A stretch of DNA of 64,000 bases from positions 62,001-126,000 of the forward strand of contig CAWAPD010000004.1 in the NCBI GenBank assembly GCA_963783865.1, given 5' to 3'. A model generated the notes under the pieces. That model searched no databases. It was given only the letters and a program-made list of their open reading frames with translations, and was not told the DNA's origin. The DNA comes from CAWAPD01 sp963783865 (GTDB taxonomy: Bacteria; Actinomycetota; Thermoleophilia; UBA2241). The position numbers and the translations under genes are program-made. Of the stretch, positions 50,285-58,737 are shown piece after piece. Every line of letters starts with the position of its first letter. The stretch's first letter is position 1.

Positions 50285-51210
50285 TGCGCCCCTTCGCCGG
50301 CAGACGTCGCCTGCCGCTGGCGCTGGCGCTCGTCGGGCTCGTCGTGCTGGTCCCGCTGGTCGTCTACGCCACCGGGCGGCGCACGTCGTCGTTCGACGTG
50401 CGCCGCATAGTGGTCCGCGGCCAGCGGCCGGCCCACACCCGCGAGCTGCGGGCGACCCTCAGCGAGGCCTTCCTCGGCGAGAACCTGTTCGGTATCGACG
50501 GCGGCGACGTCGGCAAGGCCCTGTCGGGCTTCCCCTACGTCGCCGCCGTCGCCGTCGATCGCGACTTTCCGCAGACCCTGCGCGTGCGCGTGACCGAGTA
50601 CGTGCCGGCGGCGCTGCTGCACGCCGGCGGCGACTGGTACGTGGTCTCCTCCGACGGACGCGTGTTCGCCGCGGCGACGCCTTCGCCGTCGCCCACTTCG
50701 TCGGGCAAGGCGACCGCCGGGTCAGACGTCGGCGCCACCCCGGCGTCGGCCGCCACGTCGACCACGGCGCCGGCCGTCTCCACGTCATCCGGCGCGACGT
50801 CCGCGCCGTCGACCTCCTCGTCACCCGGGGAGGCGGAGGTGCCGCCGCCGGGGATCCCGGCGGCCCTCCTCCGCCTCCCCGTGGTCACCACCGACGCCGC
50901 CGTGACGCTCGGTGAGGACGTTCCCGACCAGCGTGTGGGCGACGCCCTGGCGGTGCTCGCAGCGCTGCCGCGACGGCTGCGAGCCCAGGCGGCGACGGCC
51001 CACGCCTCGACCTCGTCGACCAGGGTCACCCTGCGGAACGGCCTGCAGCTCGAGTTCGGCTCGGCCGACGGCCTGGCAGCCAAGATGGCCGCCCTGGCGG
51101 CGATCCTCGGCCGCTACGAGGCGCGCAACGTCACGCCGACCTACGTGGACGTCTCGACGCCGCAACTGTCGCTGGCCCGTCCGCTGCTCCCGACGGCGTC
51201 GCCGCAGTGA
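50284..51210 (+). CDS. ftsQ: Cell division protein FtsQ with a low-complexity insertion
   Basis: A 308-residue bitopic protein: one membrane helix (about 10-30), a POTRA domain (SFDVRRIVVRG through GFPYVAAVAVDRDFPQTLRV) and a beta domain ending NGLQLEFGSADGLAAKMAAL. Between DGRVFAAA and LLRLPVVTTDA lies an insertion of about 60 Ser/Thr/Ala/Pro-rich residues not usual in FtsQ. A compound inverted repeat (outer 50827-50839/50868-50880, inner 50844-50852/50856-50864) sits at its end. The start overlaps murC (TGATG). Confidence 0.88.
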   Translation: MRPFAGRRRLPLALALVGLVVLVPLVVYATGRRTSSFDVRRIVVRGQRPAHTRELRATLSEAFLGENLFGIDGGDVGKALSGFPYVAAVAVDRDFPQTLRVRVTEYVPAALLHAGGDWYVVSSDGRVFAAATPSPSPTSSGKATAGSDVGATPASAATSTTAPAVSTSSGATSAPSTSSSPGEAEVPPPGIPAALLRLPVVTTDAAVTLGEDVPDQRVGDALAVLAALPRRLRAQAATAHASTSSTRVTLRNGLQLEFGSADGLAAKMAALAAILGRYEARNVTPTYVDVSTPQLSLARPLLPTASPQ

Positions 51211-51222
51211 CCCGGTTCACGA

Positions 51223-51252
51223 TTGACACCCGTCGACGGTGGCCCATATGCT
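51223..51252 (+). promoter_or_regulatory. ftsZ promoter
   Basis: TTGACA (51223-51228), 18-nt spacer and TATGCT (51247-51252), the strongest-looking promoter in the division cluster. It lets ftsZ be expressed independently of the mraZ promoter. Confidence 0.8.
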
Positions 51253-51424
51253 ACGAAGGTGATTGCGGCTCAATCCCGTCTCAAGGGTTTGTGCTCAGAA
51301 AATGGCTGCAAACCGGCGCAATCTTCGGAGTCCGGCGGCTACTGCCGGGAGAGTCTCAAGCAGTACTTGAAGGTTGCGCCGCTACCGCGCCGGACCTCGA
51401 CCTAGACAGGAGGGTTTGGGGGAG
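51253..51424 (+). promoter_or_regulatory. Long, lower-GC leader of ftsZ
   Basis: About 165 nt separate the expected start of transcription from the ftsZ ATG. The stretch is visibly less GC-rich than its surroundings and contains complementary segments (51261-51267 with 51317-51323, 7 bp) and small hairpins. A 73-residue frame across it has no coding character. It may regulate ftsZ at the RNA level. Confidence 0.45.
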
Positions 51425-52510
51425 ATGATCGAGTCTTCGAGCAACTACCTCGCCGTGATCAAGGTCGCCGGAGTCGGCGGCGGTGGGACGAACGCGGTGA
51501 ACCGCATGGTCGACGCCGGCCTTCGAGGGGTCGAGTTCATCGCGGTCAACACGGACGCGCAGGCCCTGCAGATGTGCGACGCAGACGTGAAGATCCACAT
51601 CGGCAGCAAGATCACGCGGGGGCTCGGAGCGGGGGCGAACCCCGACATCGGCTACCAGGCCGCGGTGGAGAGCCGCGACGAGCTGCGTGACGCCCTCAAG
51701 GGCGCCGACATGGTCTTCGTGACGGCGGGCAAGGGCGGAGGCACGGGTACCGGCGCGGCGCCGGTGATCGCCGAGCTCGCCAAGGAGCTGGGCGCCCTGA
51801 CCGTCGGCGTCGTGACGCGGCCCTTCATGTTCGAGGGCAAGCGGCGGGCGCGCCAGGCCGAGGACGGCATCCGCGAGCTGCGCGACAAGGTCGACACCCT
51901 GATCATCATCCCGAACGACCGTCTGCTGCAGGTGGTCGAGCGGCGCACCTCGATCATCGACGCGTTCAAGGTCGCCGACGACGTCCTGCGCCAGGGCGTG
52001 CAGGGGATCACCGACCTGATCACCGTGCCGGGCCTGATCAACCTCGACTTCGCCGACGTGCGGACGATCATGAAGGACGCGGGGTCTGCCCTCATGGGGA
52101 TCGGCGTGGCCGGCGGCGAGAACCGCGCCGTCGAGGCCGCCAGGGCCGCCATCTCCTCGCCGCTGCTCGAGGCCAGCGTCGAGGGCGCCATGGGCATCCT
52201 CCTGAACATCACTGGCGGTGGCGACCTGGGCCTGTTCGAGGTCAACGAGGCGGCGGAGATCATCTCCAGCGCCGCCGACGCCGACTGCAACATCATCTTC
52301 GGCGCCGTGATCGACCCGGCGTTCGGCGACGAGGTCCGCGTGACCGTGATCGCCACTGGGTTCGACCATCCTCGCGGCGCCGAGCGCAAGGCGGCGGAGC
52401 CGGCCGAGGCCCCCGCGCCGGGCGGCCTGTTCGGCGACAGCGGCACGACGCCGTCGTTCGAGGTCAGCGGCGACGTGCTCGACATCCCGAGCTTCCTCAA
52501 GGACCGCTGA
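51425..52510 (+). CDS. ftsZ: Cell division GTPase FtsZ
   Basis: A 361-residue tubulin-like protein that forms the Z-ring. Nucleotide-binding GVGGGGTNAVNRM, the tubulin signature GGGTGTG (104-110) and the synergy-loop region ITVPGLINLDFADVRTIM are intact. A short linker leads to the C-terminal peptide DIPSFLKDR, which binds membrane tethers. No ftsA or sepF is nearby. ATG at 51425 has a GGGGGAG site, with AGGAGG further upstream. Confidence 0.98.
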   Translation: MIESSSNYLAVIKVAGVGGGGTNAVNRMVDAGLRGVEFIAVNTDAQALQMCDADVKIHIGSKITRGLGAGANPDIGYQAAVESRDELRDALKGADMVFVTAGKGGGTGTGAAPVIAELAKELGALTVGVVTRPFMFEGKRRARQAEDGIRELRDKVDTLIIIPNDRLLQVVERRTSIIDAFKVADDVLRQGVQGITDLITVPGLINLDFADVRTIMKDAGSALMGIGVAGGENRAVEAARAAISSPLLEASVEGAMGILLNITGGGDLGLFEVNEAAEIISSAADADCNIIFGAVIDPAFGDEVRVTVIATGFDHPRGAERKAAEPAEAPAPGGLFGDSGTTPSFEVSGDVLDIPSFLKDR

Positions 52511-52533
52511 ACCAAGCTTCGCGGGACCGTAAC

Positions 52534-52573
52534 GTGAGGGGCGGCGGCGGCGACGGCCGCCGCCGCCCCTCAC
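52534..52573 (+). terminator. Intrinsic terminator after ftsZ
   Basis: Perfect 18-bp arms (52534-52551 and 52556-52573) with a 4-nt loop, followed by a T-rich stretch from 52574. This is the most conventional intrinsic terminator in the window. Confidence 0.9.
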
Positions 52574-52623
52574 TCTCGTTTGTTTGCAGGCAAAACACCC
52601 TGCCCGGACCAGGCGACGCCGGA

Positions 52624-52652
52624 TTGCAAGCGGCGCGGGTATCCTCTATGCT
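52624..52652 (+). promoter_or_regulatory. secDF promoter
   Basis: TTGCAA (52624-52629), 17-nt spacer, TATGCT (52647-52652); the start of transcription would be about 38 nt before the secD GTG. Confidence 0.65.
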
Positions 52653-52696
52653 GTAGCGCTTGATGGGCCCAGGACGGGCCTGATCGCCTGAATCCC

Positions 52697-54373
52697 GTGA
52701 AACACACACAGCGAAACCTGCTCATCCTTGCGGTCGTCGCGGCGCTCGTCGCCGTGTCGATCGTCTACATCTATCCCCCGGGCAAGAAGACCCGCCTGGG
52801 CCTCGACCTGCAGGGCGGCCTCGAGGTCGTCTACAAGGCGGCTCTGCCCAGCGGCCTGGCCCCCTCGTCCGACCAGATGAGCCAGACCATCAGCATCATC
52901 AACCGGCGCGTCAACGGACTCGGTGTCAGCGAGGCGCAGGTGCAGACGCAGGGGACCGACCAGGTCTCGGTGCAGCTGCCCGGCGTCAGAGACATGCAGA
53001 CGGCCCTGAACACGATCGGTCAGACGGCCCAGCTCCAGTTCTTCAACGACGGCACCAAGCGCGTGGCCGGCCCGCAGTCCAGCCTGGCGGCTGCCGTCAA
53101 GCAGGCAAAACAGTCGCCCTTGCTGACCGACGTCCCGGCCGCCGACAGAGCGCAGTTCGACGCCCTCGCCAAGGGCTGGACGACGATCGACGGCAAGCCG
53201 ACGGGCAAGCCGCTCGACTACGTCGTGATCACCGCACCCACGGGGAAGAACGGCAACAAGGCTCCCGAGTACTTCATCTACAAGGCCCAGCCCGACATGA
53301 CCGGCGCCGCCATCTCCAGCGCCCGCCAGAGCTTCGACCAGTTCAGCCGGCCGAACGTCGACATCGACTTCACCTCGGCCGGCGGCGACCAGTTCGCGAA
53401 GGTCACCAAGGAGCTGGCCAACGCGGGCGCCATCGCCGGCGTGCCGCAGCAGTTCGCCATCGTGCTGGACAACCAGATGGAGTCCGATCCGCAGGTCGAC
53501 TACAAGACGAACCCGAACGGCATCGAGGGCGGCAAGGCGGAGATCACCGGCAGCTTCACCCTCTCCGAGGCCAAGGACCTGGCGCTGGTGATCAACACCG
53601 GCGCCCTGCCGGTCAAACTGACGGCGATCGAGAGCCAGCAGGTGTCGGCCACGCTGGGCCGCGACTCGCTGCACCAGGCGCTCGTCGCCGGCCTGGTCGG
53701 CCTGGCGCTGATCCTCATCTACATGGTGGCGTACTACCGGTTCCTCGGCGTCATCGCCGACATCGCGCTGGTCATCTACGCGATCCTCCTGTGGGGCGTG
53801 TTCAACTTCCACCACTTCGGCTGGACCGGCGTCACGCTCACGCTGCCCGGCATCGCCGGCATGATCCTCACGATCGGCGTCGCCGCCGACGCCAACGTGA
53901 TCATCTTCGAGCGCATCAAGGAGGAGGTCCGCCGCGGCAAGACGGTGCGATCGGCCGTGAACTCGGGCTACGCCCGCGGATTCCGCACCATCCTCGACGC
54001 CAACGTGCTGACCTTCCTGACCGCGCTCGTGTTGTTCATCTTCGCCACGGCGCAGCCCAAGGGCTTCGCCCTGACGCTGATGATCGGTGTGGTGATCAGC
54101 ATGTTCACGGCCGTCGTCGCCACGCGAGCCATGCTCGGCCTGCTGGCCGACTTCTCGTTCTTCAACCGGGCGTCGTTCATGGGCGTCAAGCCGGGCGAGA
54201 TCGCCTACGAGGACGAGGGCTCCGACGGTCGCTCCCGGCGGCGGGGCGCGCGTCCGGCTGCGGCGGCGGCCGGCGCCGGCGCCGCCGATGTCGAGGTCCC
54301 GGCGCCGGCCGCCGCCGCGGCCCCCGGCCGTCCCCGCAAGAAACGTCAGTCGACCTCACGGAAGAAGAAGTAG
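52697..54373 (+). CDS. secD: Protein translocase subunit SecD
   Basis: A 558-residue membrane subunit that uses proton motive force to help SecYEG release exported proteins. N-terminal helix then GLDLQGGLEVVYKA, a large periplasmic-side domain (about 40-310), and the SecD signature LPVKLTAIESQQVSATLG, followed by five helices with GVAADANVIIFERIKEEVR. GTG at 52697. The cytoplasmic tail after FMGVKPGEIAYEDEG is Ala/Lys/Arg-rich and is encoded by an 18-bp inverted repeat. Confidence 0.96.
   Translation: MKHTQRNLLILAVVAALVAVSIVYIYPPGKKTRLGLDLQGGLEVVYKAALPSGLAPSSDQMSQTISIINRRVNGLGVSEAQVQTQGTDQVSVQLPGVRDMQTALNTIGQTAQLQFFNDGTKRVAGPQSSLAAAVKQAKQSPLLTDVPAADRAQFDALAKGWTTIDGKPTGKPLDYVVITAPTGKNGNKAPEYFIYKAQPDMTGAAISSARQSFDQFSRPNVDIDFTSAGGDQFAKVTKELANAGAIAGVPQQFAIVLDNQMESDPQVDYKTNPNGIEGGKAEITGSFTLSEAKDLALVINTGALPVKLTAIESQQVSATLGRDSLHQALVAGLVGLALILIYMVAYYRFLGVIADIALVIYAILLWGVFNFHHFGWTGVTLTLPGIAGMILTIGVAADANVIIFERIKEEVRRGKTVRSAVNSGYARGFRTILDANVLTFLTALVLFIFATAQPKGFALTLMIGVVISMFTAVVATRAMLGLLADFSFFNRASFMGVKPGEIAYEDEGSDGRSRRRGARPAAAAAGAGAADVEVPAPAAAAAPGRPRKKRQSTSRKKK
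54260..54318. repeat. 18-bp inverted repeat in the secD C-terminal tail
   Basis: Arms 54260-54277 and 54301-54318 pair perfectly with a 23-nt loop; three further pairs extend it beyond one G-T. It encodes an Ala/Pro-rich stretch of the cytoplasmic tail. Confidence 0.6.
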
Positions 54374-54376
54374 CCC

Positions 54377-55330
54377 ATGACGTGGTTCCGCAAGATCTAC
54401 TCGTTCGACTACATGGGCCACAAGTACTGGTTCTTCGCGATCTCGGCCACGATCATCGGCATCGGCCTGATCAGCCTGTTCGTGCGCGGCGGCGGCGATC
54501 CGCTCCACGGCCTCAACTACGGGCTCGAGTTCAACCCCGGCACGCGCGTCACGGTGAGTTTCGTCAAGCCGGCCACGACCGGGGACGTGCGCGGTGTGCT
54601 CGCCCAGCAGGGGTACGGCGACGCCGTCGTCCAGCAGATCACGGGCCAGAACCAGTTCCAGGTCCAGATCAAGCAGGTCAGCTCCGACCAGGTGCTGCAG
54701 GTCCGCAACGCCCTCGACAAGCGGTTCACGATCGCGACCCAGTCGAACGGTCAGCCCGATTACAGCGCCAGCTACGTCGGCGCCACCTTCGGTCGCCTGG
54801 TGATCACCGCCTCGACCAAGGCGATCGTCCTGGCGCTGCTCCTGATCCTGGCCTACGTGTGGCTGCGCTTCGCCTGGAAGTTCGCGGTCGGCGCCATCGC
54901 GGCCGAGTTCCACGACCTGCTGGTCGTCGTCGGCGTCTATTCGCTCACCGGCCGCGAGGTCACGACCGGGACGATCGCGGCGGTGCTGACCATCCTGGGG
55001 TACTCGCTCTACGACACGGTCATCGTCTTCGACCGTATCCGCGAGAACGCGCCCCACATGTCGCGCATCCCCTACGGCGACATGGTCAACCGCTCGATCT
55101 GGCAGACCCTGACCCGATCGATCAACACCACCCTCATGACCCTGATCCCGGTGCTCTGCCTGTTCCTGTTCGGCGGCGAGACCCTCAAGGACTTCGCGTT
55201 CGCGCTGCTGGTCGGCGTCGCCTCGGGCGCCTACTCTTCGATCTTCGTGGCCAGCCCGATCACCTGCATCCTGAAGGAGCGCGAGCCGCAGTACCGCAAG
55301 CTCGCGGCTCGCGCCCGGGCCGCCGACTAG
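54377..55330 (+). CDS. secF: Protein translocase subunit SecF
   Basis: A 317-residue partner of SecD with six helices. GLNYGLEFNPGTRVTVSF after the first helix, SYVGATFGRLVITASTKA, and the conserved DTVIVFDRIRENAP with TLTRSINTTLMTLIPVLCLF identify SecF. It starts 3 nt after the secD stop. The two genes form an operon ending before tandem inverted repeats at 55383. Confidence 0.96.
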   Translation: MTWFRKIYSFDYMGHKYWFFAISATIIGIGLISLFVRGGGDPLHGLNYGLEFNPGTRVTVSFVKPATTGDVRGVLAQQGYGDAVVQQITGQNQFQVQIKQVSSDQVLQVRNALDKRFTIATQSNGQPDYSASYVGATFGRLVITASTKAIVLALLLILAYVWLRFAWKFAVGAIAAEFHDLLVVVGVYSLTGREVTTGTIAAVLTILGYSLYDTVIVFDRIRENAPHMSRIPYGDMVNRSIWQTLTRSINTTLMTLIPVLCLFLFGGETLKDFAFALLVGVASGAYSSIFVASPITCILKEREPQYRKLAARARAAD

Positions 55331-55382
55331 TCCCGGCACTCCGGCCCGTTCCGGCCGGCTCCACCCGGCCCACCGCGGACGC

Positions 55383-55420
55383 CTCGACCGGTGGTCGAGC
55401 TGCCTCGACGCCTGGTCGAG
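55383..55420. repeat. Tandem inverted repeats, possible operator pair
   Basis: CTCGAC-N5-GTCGAG occurs twice with a 21-bp period (55383-55399 and 55404-55420), about two helical turns apart. The pair lies 60-100 bp upstream of the STAS-gene promoter. Two dimer sites on one face of the DNA is the simplest reading; weak hairpins ending the secDF transcript is the alternative. Confidence 0.55.
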
Positions 55421-55481
55421 GGTCCGTCAGCCTGTGAGTGAGCGTCAGCAAGAAACCCGCAAATTGCGGCACTTTTCCTGC

Positions 55482-55510
55482 TTTACACCGGGTCCGGGCT
55501 GCCGTAGTGT
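55482..55510 (+). promoter_or_regulatory. Promoter of the first STAS gene
   Basis: TTTACA (55482-55487), 17-nt spacer, TAGTGT (55505-55510); the leader to the ATG would be about 73 nt. Confidence 0.6.
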
Positions 55511-55589
55511 GCGAAGCCTGCGACGGTGTGGCAGGGCGCCGGGGGGCGCGGCCGTCGCTGCCGGACAGGGACGACGCGAAGGGGGTGCG

Positions 55590-56039
55590 ATGGCTGGCGA
55601 CGTCACGTCGATGTGGACCGGGAAGGGCATCACCCTCAGCCTCGAGCATGTCGACGGCGTGCCGGTCGCGTCGCTCGCCGGCGAGTTCGACCCCGACACG
55701 GTCGTCGAAGTCGACCGGTTCCTGCGCCGCAACCTCGGTCCCCTGTTCTTCAAGCGCAACCTGGTGATCGACCTCGCCGGGGTGGCGTTCATCGACTCGA
55801 GCTTCATCACGCTGCTGATCTCGCTCGTGCGCCGGTTCCAGGCCGAGCATGCCGAGCTGGTCCTGGCGCGGCCCGCAGGGGGTGTACGGCGAGTCCTGGC
55901 GGTCGTCGGTCTGCCGAACCTGGTGCCGGTCTACGAGGCAGTCGGCGACGCCGTCGGAGCCCTCGAGGGTCGCGTCGCCCCGCTGATCCCGCCGCCGTTC
56001 GACGCCGGGCCGGTCTGCGCGCGTGTGGCGCGTGCCTGA
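55590..56039 (+). CDS. STAS-domain anti-anti-sigma factor-like protein
   Basis: A 149-residue single-domain STAS protein. VIDLAGVAFIDSSFITLLISLVRRF is the core with the candidate phosphoserine in DSS. It has an N-terminal extension (TSMWTGKGITLSLEHVDG) and about 25 extra C-terminal residues. Such proteins bind anti-sigma kinases when dephosphorylated. No kinase is in the window; the GAF/SpoIIE phosphatase at 8.5 kb is a possible partner. ATG at 55590 has a GGGGG-type site. Confidence 0.82.
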   Translation: MAGDVTSMWTGKGITLSLEHVDGVPVASLAGEFDPDTVVEVDRFLRRNLGPLFFKRNLVIDLAGVAFIDSSFITLLISLVRRFQAEHAELVLARPAGGVRRVLAVVGLPNLVPVYEAVGDAVGALEGRVAPLIPPPFDAGPVCARVARA

Positions 56040-56082
56040 AGCGGTACGGTGAGCGGAGCCTGACGGGAACGGTTGCGGCGCG

Positions 56083-56472
56083 TCAGCTTGCGCGGCGGGC
56101 TTGCAGCGAGGCACCCAGCTCGGCCTGACGGGCGGCGACCGCCCGGGCCTGGAACGCCTTCATGCGGCAGGCGTCGCTGCAGTACTTCTTGGCCGGGTTG
56201 CTGGTGACGAACTCGCGTCCGCAGGGCTCGAAGCTGCAGTTGCGGGTCATCTCCTCCCGCGGGTGCTGCTTGCGCGTCGGGCGCTTGAGCTCGTCGCGCC
56301 AGCCGCCGCTGTGAAGGGCACAGATGTTCGACGGGTTGTAGGCCGACAGGAAGGTGTTGCAGCCCTCGACCGTGCACACGCGACGAGTCCCGTAGGTCTT
56401 TGCCCGGACGGCGTCGTCTATCTGGAGGGACAGTCTCCGCCCGCGGAGGCCTCGCGTGCTACGGTACTCCAT
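56083..56472 (-). CDS. Small two-finger zinc-binding-like protein
   Basis: A 129-residue basic protein with two probable metal sites: CTVEGC...ICALH (about 33-54) and CSFEPCGREFV...KKYCSDACRMKAFQ (about 79-107). The first ends Cys-x-x-His and the second is C-x4-C...C-x3-C. The spacer is basic (RPTRKQHPREE), so nucleic-acid binding is likely. I do not recognise a named family. It converges on the first STAS gene and lies upstream of the second, 15 residues beyond a GGGGAG ribosome site. Confidence 0.7.
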   Translation of the reverse strand: MEYRSTRGLRGRRLSLQIDDAVRAKTYGTRRVCTVEGCNTFLSAYNPSNICALHSGGWRDELKRPTRKQHPREEMTRNCSFEPCGREFVTSNPAKKYCSDACRMKAFQARAVAARQAELGASLQARRAS

Positions 56473-56541
56473 GCCTGAATGCTCCCCTGCCCTGCGAAGA
56501 CCCCGCCGCTCCGGCGCGCCGCGGTCCGCGCGTCCTGTCAG

Positions 56542-56898
56542 CTACACGGTCGCTCCCAGCGCCTTCTCACGCGTGGGGTAGATCCCGAAGATCCGGTCGA
56601 GCCCCGTGATCTCGAAGATCCGGGAGATGTTCTCGTCGCGGCAGACGATGTCGAGAGAGCCGTTCTGCGGCCTGACCCGCTTGGCGCCGCTCACGAGGAC
56701 GCCTAGCGCGGTCGAGTCGATGAACGACACGTCGGTGAGGTCCACGACGATGTGGGTGGCGCCGGCGTTGATGCTCTCGAGGATCGTCTCCTTGAACTGG
56801 GGAGCCGAGTAGATGTCGACCTCGCCGCGCAGGGACACCACCGCCGTGCCCTCGGAGGCCTCGATCAGCTCTACGCCGAACTGCGGTCTTTCCTCCAT
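56542..56898 (-). CDS. Anti-sigma factor antagonist (RsbV/SpoIIAA-like)
   Basis: A 118-residue STAS protein of standard length. VVSLRGEVDIYSAPQFKETI and HIVVDLTDVSFIDSTALGVL match RsbV, with the phosphorylatable Ser in DST. It should release a sigma factor from its anti-sigma kinase when dephosphorylated by a SpoIIE/RsbU-type phosphatase, such as the one encoded at 8479. Start ATG at 56898. Confidence 0.88.
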   Translation of the reverse strand: MEERPQFGVELIEASEGTAVVSLRGEVDIYSAPQFKETILESINAGATHIVVDLTDVSFIDSTALGVLVSGAKRVRPQNGSLDIVCRDENISRIFEITGLDRIFGIYPTREKALGATV

Positions 56899-56965
56899 AC
56901 CCCGTCCGCCCTTCAGTCGCTCCCCCGGGACGTTCGTGCCCCGTAGGGGGCTGCGTCCGATGCAG

Positions 56966-56992
56966 ACGTTATCGCCACAGGCCGAACGGCCT
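56966..56992 (-). promoter_or_regulatory. Possible promoter with a palindrome, RsbV-like gene
   Basis: Minus-strand TAACGT (56971-56966) is a TANNNT -10. The palindrome AGGCCG-AA-CGGCCT (56979-56992) lies just upstream, in the spacer/-35 zone, where a regulator could bind. The -35 itself is poor. Confidence 0.4.
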
Positions 56993-57032
56993 AAACGCGA
57001 GTCCGGAGGCGGCCCGAGGCTGTCCGGGAAGG

Positions 57033-58568
57033 TCAGGGAGAGGGAGCGGTCGGCAGGAGATGCTCTTCGATCTGCCGGCCGCCGGCGGCGTAGTCGACGA
57101 TCATGCGGTCGGTGATCCACTCGACCGGCGCGCGGTCGTCGGTCCAGGGGTCGTCGCTGCGGGAGCGCGGCTGCATCTGGATCGAGAGCAGGTCGGTCAG
57201 GGGGCGCACCGACGCGGGGGTCGCCGCCGCCAGACGGGCCCGCAGCTCGGCCGGCGACGCGGGCGCCGTGAGGCCGATCACGAGCTGATTGAAGCGCAGC
57301 GCCTGCCAGGCGAACACCTGCGGGAACTCCCACGCCAGCGTGCCGGCGATGCCGTCGGCGAGGCCGGTGTCGCCGGGCACCGTCGAGACGTTGAGGGCGA
57401 CGATGCCGTCGGCGGCCAGATGCTGGCGGCAGAGGCGGAAGAACTCGCGCGTCGTCAGGTAGAAGGGCACGTACGGCTGCCGGTAGGCGTCGATCAGGAT
57501 CAGGTCGTAGCGCGCGTGGGAGGCCGCCAGGAAGGGACGGGCGTCGGCGCTGTGGACCGTCAGCGTCGACGCCCCCCGGAGGTCGAAGAAGCGATCGCCG
57601 ACCGCCGTGACTTGCGGGTCGAGCTCGACCCCGTCGAGGTGGGCGGTCGGGAAGAGGGTGGCGTAGGCGCGGGCGGTCGTGCCGGCGGCGTTGCCGAGGA
57701 TCGCGACCGCCCGCGCCGGTCGCCCCAGCAGCGCCGGGAGGGTGAGGAACATGTCCCACTCGCCGCCGGTGAACACGGAGTCGGCATGCCACTGCGAGTG
57801 CACGGCGTAGCCCTCGTTCAGGTAGAGGTCGCGCGACTCCGCCGCGCCGCTGCCCTGCTGCACGACCTGGATGAACTGGTAGAGGGACTCTCCCTCGTAG
57901 ACCACGCCGGCCTGCGGCCTGACCAGCCCCGGGGGGATCAGGACGAGGGCGGCGATGGCTGCCGCGAGCAGCAGCCATCGCCGCCCGAGCACCATGGTGC
58001 CTCCCAGGGCCACCAGCGTCGCCGCCAGCAGCATCGTGCGCTGGGTGCCGATCAGCGGGATGGTGACCAGGGCCGGCACGAAGGTGCCGACCAGGCTGCC
58101 GGCCGTCGACAGCGCGAAGACGCGTCCCGCCGCCGTGCCTGCCGCCTCAGTGCTGGTCACGGAGAGTCGCACGGCGAACGGCGTCACCATGCCGAGCAGC
58201 ACCACCGGGGGCGCGAACAGCACGAGCGCGGCGAAGAACGAGCCGACCACGGCGCCGGCCGACAGCGATTCGATGCCGCCGATCGACGCGTGCAGGAACG
58301 GCCGCGCGACGAACGGGATCGCGGCGATCAGCGCCGCGGCGGCGAGGACGATGAAGCCGAGGAGACGGGCGCTGGGCCGCTTGTCGGCCCAGCGCCCGCC
58401 GAGCCAGTAGCCCAGAGCGAGCGAGGCGAGGATCAGCCCGATGATGTTGGCCCAGACCACCGTCGACGAGCCGTAGAACGGCGCCAGCAGCCGCGAGGCG
58501 CAGATCTCGGTCGCCATCGAGCCGACGCCGGCCAGGAAGACGAGGAGCAGGAGGCGCCACTGCGCCAC
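57033..58568 (-). CDS. Membrane protein with a spermidine synthase-like domain
   Basis: A 511-residue fused protein. The N-terminal half (about 1-225) has seven or so helices, starting RLLLLVFLAGVGSMATEICA, and the C-terminal half is a Rossmann methyltransferase-fold domain like spermidine synthase: AVAILGNAAGTTARAYATLF, LDGVELDPQVTAVGDRFF, ILIDAYRQPYVPFYLTTREFF. True spermidine synthase has Asp-Ala-Phe/Thr in the active loop; here it is DAYR, so the activity is uncertain. GTG at 58568 leaves the first helix intact. Longer in-frame starts read through the tRNA gene and are artefacts. Confidence 0.85.
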   Translation of the reverse strand: MAQWRLLLLVFLAGVGSMATEICASRLLAPFYGSSTVVWANIIGLILASLALGYWLGGRWADKRPSARLLGFIVLAAAALIAAIPFVARPFLHASIGGIESLSAGAVVGSFFAALVLFAPPVVLLGMVTPFAVRLSVTSTEAAGTAAGRVFALSTAGSLVGTFVPALVTIPLIGTQRTMLLAATLVALGGTMVLGRRWLLLAAAIAALVLIPPGLVRPQAGVVYEGESLYQFIQVVQQGSGAAESRDLYLNEGYAVHSQWHADSVFTGGEWDMFLTLPALLGRPARAVAILGNAAGTTARAYATLFPTAHLDGVELDPQVTAVGDRFFDLRGASTLTVHSADARPFLAASHARYDLILIDAYRQPYVPFYLTTREFFRLCRQHLAADGIVALNVSTVPGDTGLADGIAGTLAWEFPQVFAWQALRFNQLVIGLTAPASPAELRARLAAATPASVRPLTDLLSIQMQPRSRSDDPWTDDRAPVEWITDRMIVDYAAGGRQIEEHLLPTAPSP

Positions 58569-58627
58569 GGCAGCCCCGGAGGCGGCGAGGGGGAAACGCG
58601 CGTCGACCGCGGCCGAAGAGAGGGAGT

Positions 58628-58703
58628 TGGTGGAGGTAACCGGGCTCGAACCGGTGACCTTTTGGCTGCCAGCCAAACGCTCTCCCAACTGAGCTATACC
58701 CCC
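58628..58703 (-). tRNA. tRNA-Ala (anticodon GGC)
   Basis: A 76-nt cloverleaf on the minus strand with encoded CCA (58630-58628). The acceptor stem GGGGGTA/TACCTCC contains the G3-U70 pair that defines alanine tRNAs. The D-arm is AGCTCAGTTGGGAGAGC, the anticodon stem-loop TTTGG-CTGGCAG-CCAAA gives anticodon GGC, and the T-arm contains GGTTCGAGCC. Discriminator A73. Confidence 0.95.
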
Positions 58704-58737
58704 ACCGCGGGGCGCCGGCCCCCGCCGGCGAGTGGAG

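Noticed and set aside
51207..51428. A 73-residue protein between ftsQ and ftsZ
   Set aside because: It crosses the ftsZ promoter and leader, has no ribosome site and no coding character.
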